From Rehmannia glutinosa (lineage: Eukaryota > Streptophyta > Magnoliopsida > Lamiales > Orobanchaceae), in assembly GCA_016081115.2 (NCBI GenBank), contig JABTTQ020002611.1, positions 1 through 64,000 on the forward strand: a DNA stretch of 64,000 nucleotides. The letters are read 5' to 3'. Numbering within the stretch: position 1 is the first letter of the stretch; every line of letters begins with the position of its first letter. The notes beneath the pieces were generated by a model. The model was not told the origin of the DNA. It made no database searches and saw only the letters and a list, made by a program, of their open reading frames with translations. The translations under genes were made by a program, and so were the position numbers. Below are positions 24,204 through 35,622 of the stretch, piece after piece.

Positions 24204-25210
24204 AGCCATGTTGGCTGCTGAGACTGCTGAGACAACTAAATCTAAAGAAGCAGCAGACTCAGAGAGTAGTGAAGCTGACTAAATCTAAAGAAGCAGCAAA
24301 CTAAATCTACCTTATGACCAAAGAACAAGACCAACTAGATCAAGAAGATGAGGTACACTCTAACTCATCTCATCCAGATTCAAGTGATAGTGATTGCGAT
24401 ACACACACTTCATCACCCACTGATCTTTATGATTCATTAGGCAAAATGATGAAAGACTTTGAGCACATTAAATCGTCACACACAATTCTAAATTAGGAAA
24501 ACAACCAGCTCAAAGGCCAAAACTCACAGCTGACTAAGGAGCTGAGTACTCTAAGTCACATAGCTGATGAGAACACAAATCTGAAGGTTGAGAATGCCAA
24601 ATTAATAGCAGAGTTAGCTGCTATAGAAGAGAGGGAAAAAGACCTAAAAAATGTGATTGCCTCATTTACAAAGGCTTCTAAATCTTTGGATGACCTTGTC
24701 ATGAGTCAAAAAAAATGTGGAGATAAGACATGCATAGGATTCAATTCCTGCGTGCACAGTCAAACTCCTAGAGTGATTTTCAAAAAAGGATCTTCAAGCA
24801 ATGAAACATCTCAAAAACCCAAAACACCAAATGTTGCACCCACATTCATCCCAAAGCACAATCACAAACAAACTGGCCTTGGATATAAATGGAAAGGAAA
24901 ACAGCCAGTTGAGTAAGCTAAGAGGATAGCTGAGAAGAAATCCAGCAGAGTTCCTCAACAAATTCCAAATATAAAGTACTCTGTGAAGAACACATATAGC
25001 TACCAAAAACCCCAGAAGTTTCATCAGAGAAAGACACATGTTGGGAATGGTAGAAACTACCCAAGCCAAGTTGATTGGAACAATGTGAAATATCAGCAAA
25101 GACCAATGGAATACAAGCCTAGTGGCAAAGACCTAAACCTCAGCAAAGGTCATTACAAAGGCAAAAGAGCTATTATCAGCACACATATGCACCCAGGCAC
25201 TACCTCGTAA
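24204..25210 (+). pseudogene. SIRE gag, C-terminal charged region
   Basis: Short overlapping frames code for an acidic Ser/Asp-rich tract (DSSDSDCDTHTSS near 24380), a region of predicted coiled coil (ENTNLKVENAKLIAELAA near 24570-24620) and a 'KKCGDKTCIGFNS' segment at about 24710. This order is usual for the long gag of SIRE elements. Stops at 24262, 24496 and 24916 break it. Confidence 0.7.
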
Positions 25211-25356
25211 ATATCACAACACATTATGATTATGGCACATATAGATGGCAACCTCTTAGAGTCAAGTCATTAGGCTATAGGTTGGTTGGATCATCCTACA
25301 GCACTAACCCCTCAGGACCCAGGCAAGTAAGGGTACCTAAAAACTAATTTCCTTGA

Positions 25357-25668
25357 TTGCAGGTTCAAGGAACAACAGAGTGCCATGGAACCTGGTACAT
25401 GGATATTGGTTGTTCCAGACATATGACAGGGAACAAGAAAAACCTGTCAAGATTCAAGGACGTTAGAGGTGCAAAAGTTATATTTGGAGGAAATGAAGCT
25501 CCTGGGGAAATCAAAGGCACAAGATCCATCAAGAAAAATGGATTGGAAATCACAGATGTTGCATATGTTGAAGGCCTCAACTTCAACCTCTTAAGCATCA
25601 ACCAACTCTATGACAAGGGCTACAATGTTGGATTCAATATGGGAGTGTGCCGGATCAAAGATCTTTGA
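25357..25668 (+). pseudogene. SIRE aspartic protease
   Basis: The frame carries WYMDIGCSRHMTGNK, the active-site region of copia proteases, where WYLDSGCSRHMTG is usual. The catalytic Asp is kept but the Ser after it is Ile. Downstream 'VIFGGNEAPGEIKG' and 'LNFNLLSINQLYDKGY' match the flap and C-terminal part. The enzyme would cut the gag-pol polyprotein. The Ser to Ile change and the stop after KDL make it non-functional. Confidence 0.85.
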
Positions 25669-25669
25669 A

Positions 25670-26682
25670 TCAAATGAAATAGTCTTTGTCAAGGATCAAG
25701 ATAGAAGAATATGTATGTGGTATATTGATTTTTGTCACACCAAGCACTTGTCAGTTAGCAAAAAAGTACAATAAATAAAGTTGTGTGGCACAAGAAGTCG
25801 AAGTCATCTAAATTTCAAGACAATCATGCATGCCGGATGGGAAAACAAATCAAATCTTCATTCAAGGATAAGCCTAGTCCTTCTTCAACAAGGATATTGC
25901 ATCTGTTTGGTCCTCTGTTGAACCACCCAACATAAGTGGAAGAAATACACCTTAGTGGTGGTAAATTATTATTCAAGATATACATGGACAATCTTCATGT
26001 GCAAAAGAAGGAAACTTTGCGAAGTTACCTCACGGTGATGAAAAAGTTCAAAATGAAAAGAGCCAAACCATTATAAAGATAAGGTCGATAGAGGAACCGA
26101 GTTTGTCAATGGGATAATTATCAAAGATCTTGTGTTGAAAATGGTATTGCTCATGGGTTATCTCGCAAACAAAAACTCCACAAAGCAGAATGGAGTAATG
26201 AAAGAAGAAACAAAACTCTCAAGGAAGTCGCAAGGACTATGTTATCTGAAGGAGGATTGCCTAAGATATTATGGGCTGAAGCCATCAATATAGCATGCTA
26301 TACTCAAAATAGATGTATGATAAACATGCAATTAACCAAGACTCCCTATGATATCCAGACCGGGAGAAAGCCAAATGTTGGGTATTTCAAGATATTTGGA
26401 TGTAAATGCTTCATCCACAACAATGGCAAAGATAATTTGAAGGCTTTCGATGCTAAAGATGATGAAGGTATTTTTTTGGGATACTCAACTGAAAGCAAAG
26501 ACTATAGAATGTTGAACAAGAGGACTATGGTCATAGAAGAGTCTATCCATGTGGTTTTTGATGAACCTAATGTGAATCGAGAAGACATTAAAGAGTTAGC
26601 GGACAAGCTGAATCAGCCAACTATGCAGAAGAGTCCCTATGTTGAAGCTGAAGTAAGAGCAATCAACCAAGATGAAGATTAG
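25670..26682 (+). pseudogene. SIRE integrase
   Basis: Beyond the protease the pre-integrase zinc region is recognisable only in pieces (TKHLSVSKKVQ near 25740). The core is badly broken: YYSRYTWTIF near 25970 and DRGTEFVNG near 26090-26115 are visible, the latter holding the second catalytic Asp. The C-terminal part is open from 26239 to 26682, with LWAEAINIACYTQNR, RKPNVGYFKIFGCKC and EGIFLGYSTESKDYR. The enzyme inserts element cDNA in host chromosomes. Several frameshifts separate the segments. Confidence 0.85.
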
Positions 26683-26926
26683 ATATTTGAATCTCAAAGA
26701 CAACTGGAAAGTCTACAGCTAAATGAAGATGAAAGAGCTGTTCAAGACAACTTAGCTGCGAGACGGCTGAACCCAACTGACTTGCTCCAACCTGATGTGA
26801 AATGGCTGAGAGACCATCCACCAGAGTTAGTCATTGGAGATGTTATAGATGGTGTAAAAATCAGATCCAGAGCACAGCAAGAACCAATGTTCACTTGTTT
26901 TATTTCCCAAATAGAGCCAAAAAGAT

Positions 26927-27560
26927 GTGTCTCTAGCATTGGATGACACACATTGGATTCAAGCCATGCAAAAAGAGCTAAATCAAATTGAAAGAAACAA
27001 AGTATGGGAATTGGTGCAGAGACCAACCCATCAAAATGTTATTGGCACAAAATGGGTTTTCAGAAACAAGATGAATGAGGAGGGATCTGTGGTACGAAAC
27101 AAAGCAATATTGGTAGCCAAAGAGTATTGCCAAGAAAGGGGTATAGATTTTGATGAAACATTTGCTCCTGTTGCAAGATTACAAGCAATAAGGATGTTTC
27201 TTGCCTATGCTGCACATAAGAACTTCATTGTATATCAAATGGATGTGAAGAGTGCATTTCTGAATGGATTGCTAGAGGAAGAAGTCTATGTTGAACAACC
27301 TCCAGGTTTTGAGCAGAAGACTATTGGAGATAAGGTGTACAAGCTCAAGAAAGCATTATATGGATTGAAACAGGCACCAAGAGCATAGTATGATACATTG
27401 TCTCAATTTCCAACTGACAATGGATTCACCAAAGGCAAAGTGGATAGAACACTCTTCACAATTCAAGATGGAGAGAGTATATTGCTTGTTCAAATATATG
27501 TGGATGACATCATTTTGGATCCATAAATAAAGAGAGTGTGGTGATAAGTTCTCAAACCTC
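26927..27560 (+). pseudogene. SIRE reverse transcriptase
   Basis: An open frame at 26927-27388 has W-I-QAMQKELNQIERN, VWELV, IGTKWVFRNK, FDETFAPVARL, QMDVKSAFLNG and YGLKQAPRA, the ordered motifs of copia RT. After a stop at 27386 the sequence continues with the catalytic YVDDII near 27495-27515 and then a frameshift. The enzyme copies element RNA to cDNA inside the particle. This is the best-conserved domain of the element. Confidence 0.92.
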
Positions 27561-28360
27561 ATGCAAGTCAAGCAATTGAAGGATGGAACCTTCATAAGCC
27601 AAACAAAGTACACCAAAGATTTAATGAAGAAATTTTGTATGGAAGAGAAGTCTTCCGTGAAAATACCAATGAACACATCAGTCAAGATGGACATGGATGC
27701 AGATGGAAAGGTCAGAGATCAAACCGGATATAGAGCATTCATTGGATCATTGCTCTACTTAACAGCCAAATAGACCAAACATCACCTTTTAAAAAGAGGT
27801 GTATGAGCAATATTTCAATCAACCAAAAGAGATCCACATGATCGCAACTAAGAGAATCCTAAGATATTTGAAGGGATGCCGGTGAAGTTGGCTTATGGTA
27901 TCCAATGGAAGGTGGATTCAATCTTATTGGTTATTCAGACTCTGAGTATGCTAGATGCCGAGTTGACAGGAAAAGTACCTCTGGTACATATCAAATGCTT
28001 GGAAATAGACTGGTTTCCTGGTTTAGTAAGAAACAAAACTCAATAGCCACATCCACACCAAGCAGTAGTACATAGTCGTGGGAAGAAGTTGTGCCCAAGT
28101 CTTATGGATGAGACAAACAATTTGAGAGATTATGAGATTGAAGAAAAAGAGATTCCAATTATGTGTGATGACACAAGTGCTATTGCACTCAAGAAAAAAA
28201 CACATTGATGTGAGTATCGTTTTATAAGAGATCATGTTGAAAAGAAAAACATCACTTTGGAATATATCTCAATCGAGGCAAGCGGTTAGCGACATATTAA
28301 CCAAGCCCTATGTGAGTCAAGATTTGAAGAGCTTAAGAATGAGCTAGGGTTAATTGAGTG
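27561..28360 (+). pseudogene. SIRE RT connection and RNase H
   Basis: The frame at 27561-27773 holds FISQTKYTKDLMKKF and YRAFIGSLLYLTA, the connection following RT. RNase H pieces follow in shifting frames: a 'SDSEYA'-like segment near 27940, 'PIMCDDTSAIAL' near 28155-28190, 'FIRDHVEKKNITLEYIS' near 28225-28270 and 'FEELKNELGLIE' near 28325-28360. The enzyme degrades RNA after copying. Numerous frameshifts and stops are present. Confidence 0.88.
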
Positions 28361-28773
28361 AGTTGACACTCGAAGACTCAATCGTGAGCACAGAGATAAA
28401 ATATGAGAAAATGAGAAAAAGCAAGTTCCACACATCAAGTGAAACAACCATATTGGGAAGTCAGATTTGTTAGTTAGACGGTGGTGAGTCAAAATGGATG
28501 ACAAGAAAGAAGCGAGTTAAGTCACTTTTAATATAAGTTTGAATTATTTATGAGCTAAGTGACAAAACGCATCGTTTTTAATGAGGGAAATGTTTTTAAG
28601 GATGACATCAAGATAATAATGACGGGTACAAGATAAAAAACCCATAAAGAAGCATATGATTGGATATAAATCCGCCGCAATAAATGAGAGGAATTAAATG
28701 TGGTTTGACGTGATAAATCAACCGTTGATTTCGATCAAAATTTCAAAATCCAAGACATGTCCTTTGATAACCC

Positions 28774-28786
28774 TTATATATATATT
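28774..28786 (+). promoter_or_regulatory. Possible internal promoter before the SIRE third ORF
   Basis: A TATA-like run ttatatatatatt lies 130 bp before the ATG of the third ORF. The intervening leader is pyrimidine-rich (tttctctctc) and contains aaaccctaa, which looks like a plant 5' leader. There is no coding frame from 28361 to 28915. A separate transcript for the third ORF is inferred, not shown. Confidence 0.4.
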
Positions 28787-28915
28787 TCTGACTTTCTCTC
28801 ATATACGGAAATTGTTCATCTTCAAGCAAAAAGAAAGCAAGCCGTTTCTCTCTCGAAAACCCTAAGTGTCCTTAAGCAAGTTCGTCAAGTTTTTAATGCG
28901 TGAAAATCTCTGAAA

Positions 28916-29660
28916 ATGGCACCAAAGTTTTATTTCATTAAACTCTCTAAGCAAATCCACTCAGGATTGTCAGCGGACTTTGAAGGAATGGTGAAGTAGG
29001 GTTCCGATGAAACCCTTGTCAAGAAAATCGCTAAAATGCTAGAAAATGTCGGGTCTCGAGGCTTTTATGACTTTGGAATACCCGCACACCTACCTAGAAG
29101 AGGTGGCATAGTTCTACGTAAATGCGGAGGTGCAGGACGAAGGAATCAAGTCTTTTATCCACCACAAGGACATAATGATAAATGCTAAGGACCTTGCGGA
29201 GCACTGCTTGTTGCCGTCAGAAGGCATGAAGGAGATTAATGAAGCTGATGTTGATTTGGCTACTGCGTGGAAAGAGGTAGCCCAACCAGAGCGTGCTGCT
29301 AAGGTGGTCTACACAGCTGATAAGAAATTGCTAAAGGATGACTATCATAAGATGATGGATGTCGTCTCCAAGTGTGTAGACATGAAGTTTTGGCAGCTTC
29401 AATAGCTGTCAAAGACTAAGCAGATCGCATGGCTGCGATCATGCAGGGCAAGAAAGTAAATGGCCGAGTTGAGTTCGCAGATCGCAGCATGCTCGAATCT
29501 AATGAATAAGACGTTCAAGGGTGATGGATCCTTTGGAGGATCTCTTGGATATGGCCTCGTGATTGGCCACTTGATGGAAGTGAAGGGTATTCCCCTTCAA
29601 CATGGAAAACCCTTCCATGTCAACAAGAAGATGTTCAGGGCGAACCTCTCTGGAGCCTAG
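28916..29660 (+). pseudogene. SIRE third ORF, conserved N-terminal domain
   Basis: Starts at the ATG of 28916 (MAPKFYF) and meets a stop after 27 codons and a frameshift near 29055. It then reads LEYPHTYLEEVA...FYVNAEV, KDIMINAKDLAEHCLLPSEG and continues to 29405. A further segment at 29460-29660 has ACSNLMNKTFKGDGSFGGSL and KPFHVNKKMF. The arrangement recalls the domain often annotated as 'putative plant transposon protein' in plants, sometimes called env-like in SIRE. Its function is not known and no signal peptide or membrane segment is seen here. Confidence 0.7.
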
Positions 29661-32600
29661 AAGAGAGCCCACGCAAAGAAGGCGAAAACAAGTGAGGGGG
29701 AATCAGCTGAATCTGAGGACACATCTGTTACCCCTCCACTAAAGAAGAAAGCTGGCCAAGCAGCTACGAAGAAGAAAGCTTCCCTTGTAGCTAAGAAAAA
29801 GGATGCACTGCCCCTACAGCCGAGGGAGAGGAGGAACACCATACTCCTTCTCCTGCTATCAAAAAGAAGAAGCGCACTGCCAAGCCAAGGAAGGCAGCTG
29901 CGAAAGCCATCACCTTCCAGGAACCAGATAATGTAGAAGAAGAGGTTCCCTTGCTACCCAAGAGAAGAAGACTGGTTAGGCAGTCTGAATTGGAGAAGAC
30001 AGCTGAATCTACCACTCAGCTGGAGAAAGAATCCGAGACTATTGAAACTCAGGAAGTGCAATCTCCTAAAGTAATTGATGAATCTGACAAGACTGCTGAA
30101 GGTCATCAGCAGAGTCCCGATGAAGACTCAATGGGCATTAGGCAATTTGAGGGAAGCAAAGTAGCCGAGACGAACAACATCACGTTGAAAAACTTGTCTC
30201 TCCACTGCTATAGACGCCCGGGCGCGAGAGAGCAGCAGAGTATCTTGCCTTAAATCCCTGAAAAGGAAGGACAAGAAAAAGATGATGACGATGATATTAT
30301 CATGTACTCTCCAATATACCCAGACATTCATCGCCGTCTCAGAGAATGGAGAGCATGGAAGCTAGATCACTCAAGGGCGCAGTTTGCTCGCCCGAGACGT
30401 TGAGAAGAGGAGGAATTGCTGCGATTTTTTGGAGTCAATATCGTGCTTCGTGCCCTGAATGAAGATAACTGCATGGATATTCTCCACATCTTCAAGGAGA
30501 AGGAAAAAGCCAAAGCAGCCAAGGAAACACAAGCTCTTGAAGCAAATATGTGCACGTTCACTGGAACTCACGAGCATACTCATGAAAATCTAGTTGAGTA
30601 CACGAGCGGTGGCGAGATATGGATCCCATTGCTGCAGCAGAGAAGTCAGACCTGCAACAAGCAATGAGAGAATACAGGCAGTTTCATGAGCAACAATTAT
30701 TTGAAGGACCAGGAAAGTCGTCTCAATCTCTCCTGCAAATCGATCCTTTATGAGTGTTGCAGTAGATTGCCACAGACATCGCTGTAGCTATGTCCCCAGT
30801 TCAATCGGAGGATGGGTCCAAGGGAATTGGCAATGAGACAAGGATTTTGGACACCCAAGTTGAGCCAACCCCTGAAGAAGGTGTTTTATCACCTCCCCAG
30901 CGGCTGAGCATTCAAAAGAAAAAGCCGCGAATCAGGAGCAGAGTGACACCATCACCAGTCACTCAGCTGGTGTGCCAGCAGGGTCGGAGGATGCTGCAGA
31001 AGACTCTAACTTGAAGCAAGAAGGCGAAGTAGAAACTGAGAAAGAACCACATCAGATTGATATTGACGAAGCTTGGACAGTTGAGTCTGTCCCAGCTGAA
31101 ATGTCAGTTGCTTTGAAGGCTAATGACACTGTTCTTACAGTCGAGGCACAGGATGGAGATGCTCCGGGAGTTAACACTCTGGGCAGTGAAAGTGCAATCT
31201 GAGGGGTTGAGACTCCTATAGATGCCATGGTCAAGACCCTAAGACAACGGTGATCGAAGGGAATATTGAAGGCCTCGCCTGCATTGAGGCTATTTGGAGG
31301 TAGTGAAGGCCCAAGGGAGGTTGAGACTTCCCAGGTAAAGTTCAAGAGACTCAGAACATTCCTCTAGTTGAAGCTGAAATCAAAGAAGCGATAAGCACAC
31401 TTCATGACTCCCGGAGAACCTTGATACATCATTCTTGGGGTCCGAAGATGAAGGGCTGAGTCCACCCCCACTGCAGATCCAAAGGACCGGTGAGGATGTT
31501 CTCAAGACTACGAGAGCTAAGTGACAAAGCCGCTCATCAAAAATTCAATTTCGATGATCAGCCAAGCCCACAGGTCTCATCATCATCCGATGACACTGAT
31601 CATGTAGCAGAGGAAACGGTTATTCATTTAGAAAAATCCACTGAGACCGAAGACGATGTTAAGGCCGAGGCTCGATCGAGGGGAACATCAATACACTAGT
31701 CTGGCTGAAACCGAGTCAATCGCAGAGGCTCCCCACACTCTGCAGAACGACTACTCAAGCTCTATCACAGGCTCCCACAGCTGTGACCACTTCCGACGAA
31801 GCTATCGCAGCTGAGGCATGAAGAGCTGAATCATCACAGGCACAACCCTCAGAAACAATCCCATATGTGTGTGATGATGCCTTTCCAAAAGTATTCCCTT
31901 TCACACTGATCCTACCAGATTTGGAAGAAGAGACTGCTGCTGAACAACGAAGATTTATCGTGAGAGAAGATCCAATCATCCCTACTGACACAATTGTTCG
32001 GTAGGAGTTTAACTTTGCTGAAGAGTGACCTGCAACTGAATCAAGTGAGACATCTGAGTTTCATGAGATCTTCAAGAAGATCTGTGAATAGATTGAGAAG
32101 ATTGAAAGACATCAAGCCTTGCTCGACATACGACTGGACAACAGGGACGCTACCCTCACAGCAGACTTCAGAGAGATAGTGGTGCGTATCCGCGAATGGT
32201 CTCAACAGCAATCTGCCATGCGAATCGAGCAAGTTCGTTATTTTAAAGCACTGTATGGCAGAATGCTTGTCTGGATGGCTGACAATCCGATTCAAGCAAA
32301 GGATGCGGCATATATTAAAAGGTTGCATGCATCTCACAAAAAGAATCGAGTCATTGCAAGAATTCTAGAGAAAAGAAATTATGCGCTAGAGAACTCAATG
32401 AATGATAAATTGACTTTCTCATGGCTGAAATGAAGTTGGTGGTAGCCGAGTCCAAGGCTACTCGCTCAAAATTTCGAATAGCTCATGCGAGAGACTCCAA
32501 ACAGATTCCGCTCTCGTAGACTCGACTTTATGCTCGCAGGCATGTTCCCTGGGGTCCTTCTTTTCTTTGATGATGCAAAAAGGGGGAAGAGGACTCCCTA

Positions 32601-33429
32601 AGGAAGTTGAAAGAAGAGAAGTTGAAGGAATCTGAAGCTGAGAAGAAAGGAAAAAAATTTGAGGAACGTTTGAAAGATTTAACCTTGATGATAGCTGAAA
32701 CCCCAACAGAAGGTCACGTTCGCGCCTCCATCATGAGAAAACTCCCGTAACCCTACCAATGGGACACTCACCGTGCAAATAGCATAAAGAATGAAGATCA
32801 TTAAAGCAAAATTGAGGAGTTCTCAGAAAAATAGGAAGCTCGTGTTCAAAAGAACTTAAAAGAGCACCGTGGACTCCCAGTGAATTAAATGGTCAACTAA
32901 TTGACCCTCCCACCGAATTAATGCAAACATGTTGGATTTGAGCCTAGATCCATGGAAGAATTCAAAACACCTGGAAGTCAAGGCTACTTCAAGGGGTGTC
33001 ATCTCTAACCAAAGCGTGGGATCTATATCGGGAAAAAGGATGGAGGTGTGCAAGACAGTGAGAAAAAAGAAAGCCCTAGCAGACACTCTGCCGGAAAATT
33101 CAAAGCTCCTGTGCAGTACACTCGGAGAAAGATGAGCCGAGTCGGAAAAAGAGCGAAAAAGGGATATCGTGTATTGGACTGGGCACGACCATTTGGCGAA
33201 TTTAGAAGATCAACGCAAAATTGAAGAAGCCAAAAGAAGAATGGCAGAGAAAGCGCCAAAGCTACACACGAATGGGAGGAAAGGCGAGGAAAAAGGGATG
33301 ACCTGCTTTGCAAAGAGAGCTTACGAAAAGAAGAAGAAGAAAGAAGAAAGGAAAAAGAGAGAAGAAGAAGATAAAAAGAGAAAAAGAGTTGATGACTTCG
33401 ACAAAGCTGAAGAAGAAAGAAGGAGTTAG
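29661..33429 (+). pseudogene. SIRE third ORF, long charged C-terminal region
   Basis: Short frames in all three plus phases code for Lys/Glu/Ala- and Ser-rich sequence, with KKKAGQAATKKKA near 29740, ETQALEANMCTF near 30525, and an Arg-rich helical segment at 32119-32433 (RIREWSQQQSAMRIEQVRYFKAL). The last frame, 33169-33429, is a long charged helix (EEAKRRMAEKA, then KKKKKEERKKREEEDKK). The composition suggests coiled coil. Frameshifts are too many to define one protein. The region is unusually long even for this lineage. Confidence 0.65.
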
Positions 33430-33740
33430 CGAAGGCGATGAAGTGTTGGTGTGAACCCTTCATGTATTTTACTTGTGTAAATACACTTTTGTAAGTCATC
33501 TATATACTTAGTGAAGTTTTCTGTAATTTCTCACTTTGTATTAGTATCCTAGCATAGATGTATGTATTGTTACTTTGATATATAATGCTCAGATACCAAA
33601 TGTAAAAAGTTGTGTAAAGGACAAGAATGCTATGATCAGTAAAGTGACCGATTCTACGCACACATTCTTTGTTACTGCATTGTCTGTATGTATCTTTGTT
33701 GTTTATATTTTGTTAAATGTTTTTAAGTGTTGGCATCATC

Positions 33741-33754
33741 AAAAAGGGGGAAAC
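33741..33754 (+). other. Polypurine tract of the SIRE element
   Basis: aaaaagggggaaac directly precedes the TGTTGG of the 3' LTR, the normal primer site for plus-strand synthesis. The 310 bases before it (33430-33740) are non-coding 3' sequence. Confidence 0.9.
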
Positions 33755-35272
33755 TGTTGGGAAATTTATTTTATAGATTTTGATGAATGCGATGTAAAAC
33801 TTAAACTAGAAAGTTGGCACCCCATTTCCTTGTAATTTACATTGTAATAGATAGAATGGAAAAAGTCGAGTCAAGTCGGCCCCTACGCCCGGAAATACAA
33901 GAAGTTAATTGAATATTGAAGTCAAGACTCCGCTGTGGAACAACTGAGTATAGCCAAGATAGAAGATCAAGAACTCGACTGAAGATGTATCAGCTGAGGA
34001 ACAACTATGTGAAAAGTCAGTCAAAGTCAACTCAAGAAGTTAAGTCTCAAGTTGAGGTGACACATGAGTCATCCCATGATTGGGGCGACTCAAGTCACAC
34101 CTGGGAAAAAGGCAAAGAACCAAGAGGAGTTAAGCGAAATGAATTCGTTGCCTGAAGTCAAGAACATTACTTAAATAAGTAATACTTCCATGTTGCCAGG
34201 TCTTAAAGTGCTCATCCCAGAAGCATGCAAACGGAATAAACCAATGGGAAGCACTGCACCTCGTGTCAGAACCTGAAAAGCTGCAAATTCATTAAATATG
34301 AGGAAGGGTCTACATCTCAAGATTAAGGACCAAGAAAAGACAAGCCAACGAACACAAGTGACTTTTGAAATCAGCTTATCTCTTCAATTGGCAGATTTTC
34401 TGAAATTCATTGAGAAAAGGTTACCTCGAACATCGGAGAAATCAAGCATTATTCAAGCAATTAACCTGCAAATACTCTCCAGAATATTCAAGCAAATCCT
34501 CAAGCCTGAAACTCAAAGAAAATCGATCCAACACAAGCTGTGAAGGAATGACAACTTCAAATCTGTTGAAGAGGAATCTTTTGAAGAATCAAAAGGGGTC
34601 TACTTTCCAAGGAGGATTGTAGGAAGGTTCAAGGTCGAACCAATATCAAGTTATTGGAGGGCTTCATGATCAAATCCAAGAGCTTGAGAAAGTGAGTTGA
34701 AGTAGCAAGGCAGCTGCCCTGTGAAGAAGCTGAGTCGGAAGAGAAGCCAGCTGTGTGACCAAGGCTGTCGCTAGACTATTTACCACTTTGTAAACAAATC
34801 TTTTACATAGTGGATTCCTCCAGGAGTTGGAGAAGAGAGGATTAGAAGAATTACCCCATCTTTGAACCTCTATAAAAATCAACTGTGTCATTTATTTTTC
34901 AGCACATTTACATTTCTGCATACTTACTTTATATCTGCTGATAAACTTATTTGCTATCCAACTGATTAATAACCAAGTGCTAAAATCAAGTGTTAAAACA
35001 AGTTTAAAACAATTCAAAGGGTGTCAAGTCTTCCGCTGATAAAACCAATACAGCCAAGTTAAAGTTCAGGTTAAACAACTGAGTTATTCTATCAACATCT
35101 CTATCGAGTCTGTTGAGTGGCCAACTCTGCTGAATAACCAACTTAGCTGCCCCTCAAGGACGCAGCTGTGTGAGTTAACTCTGTAATATTTTAAAAAGAC
35201 TAAAATTTAAAAGTTGGTAAGGTTTATTCAACCCCCCCTTCTAAACCTTACTCACACCTCTTGGGACCTACA
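33755..35272 (+). repeat. 3' LTR of the SIRE element
   Basis: Starts tgttgggaaatttatt and ends gggacctaca before the tgtgg duplication. Compared with the 5' LTR it lacks about 22 bp that contain the TATA box, and differs at many CTG/CG positions. Confidence 0.92.
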
Positions 35273-35622
35273 TGTGGTCCTATATGGCCACACCGTGCAA
35301 TTTGGTTTTGCCCCTGTTTTCTCACGAACACTTCACACAGACACTCTTCTTAACACATATAGGTCAGACAGTCCGATCGTGTGGCTGGTTTTCGTCCGGT
35401 TTCTTCGTCTTTTTGATCTTCTCTTTGCACTCATCGATCTTGACCAGGCCGTTCTGACTGATATCTTTTCATTTAAGCTCTGTTTCTTGTAAAACGTTAC
35501 AAGAATACGCAGTATTATACCCTTCTAAGGAAACAAAGTAAAACACATTAAAATATACATGCAAATGCATCAATTATATACCATTTAAAGCCACTAAATG
35601 CACTTATATTTTACACATATCA
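35273..35622 (-). repeat. Tat-like LTR (element B), right part
   Basis: Resumes the LTR broken at 21484. On the minus strand the LTR starts at 35622 with TGATATGTGTAA, after a tract reading TTTAAGTTTGAGGAATTT that serves as the polypurine tract. It is therefore the 3' LTR of element B, about 1.1 kb when the SIRE insertion is set aside. Confidence 0.75.

Larger units (their letters stand above)
21485..35272 (+). mobile_element. Complete SIRE/Maximus-type Ty1/copia retrotransposon
   Basis: The element is 13.8 kb with LTRs of 1493 and 1518 bp starting TGTTGG and ending CTACA. It has a tRNA-iMet-type PBS, a G-rich polypurine tract and a perfect 5-bp target duplication tgtgg (21480-21484 and 35273-35277). 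It carries gag, protease, integrase, RT and RNase H in copia order, then about 4.5 kb with a third ORF region, the layout of the SIRE/Maximus lineage. All frames are broken and the LTRs differ at many sites, so this copy is old or poorly sequenced. It sits inside the LTR of Tat-like element B. Confidence 0.92.

Noticed and set aside
33023..33499. Minus-strand 158-codon frame rich in Ser, Phe and Leu as a membrane protein
   Set aside because: It is the antisense of the Lys/Glu-rich coiled-coil end of the SIRE third ORF; the hydrophobic composition follows from that.
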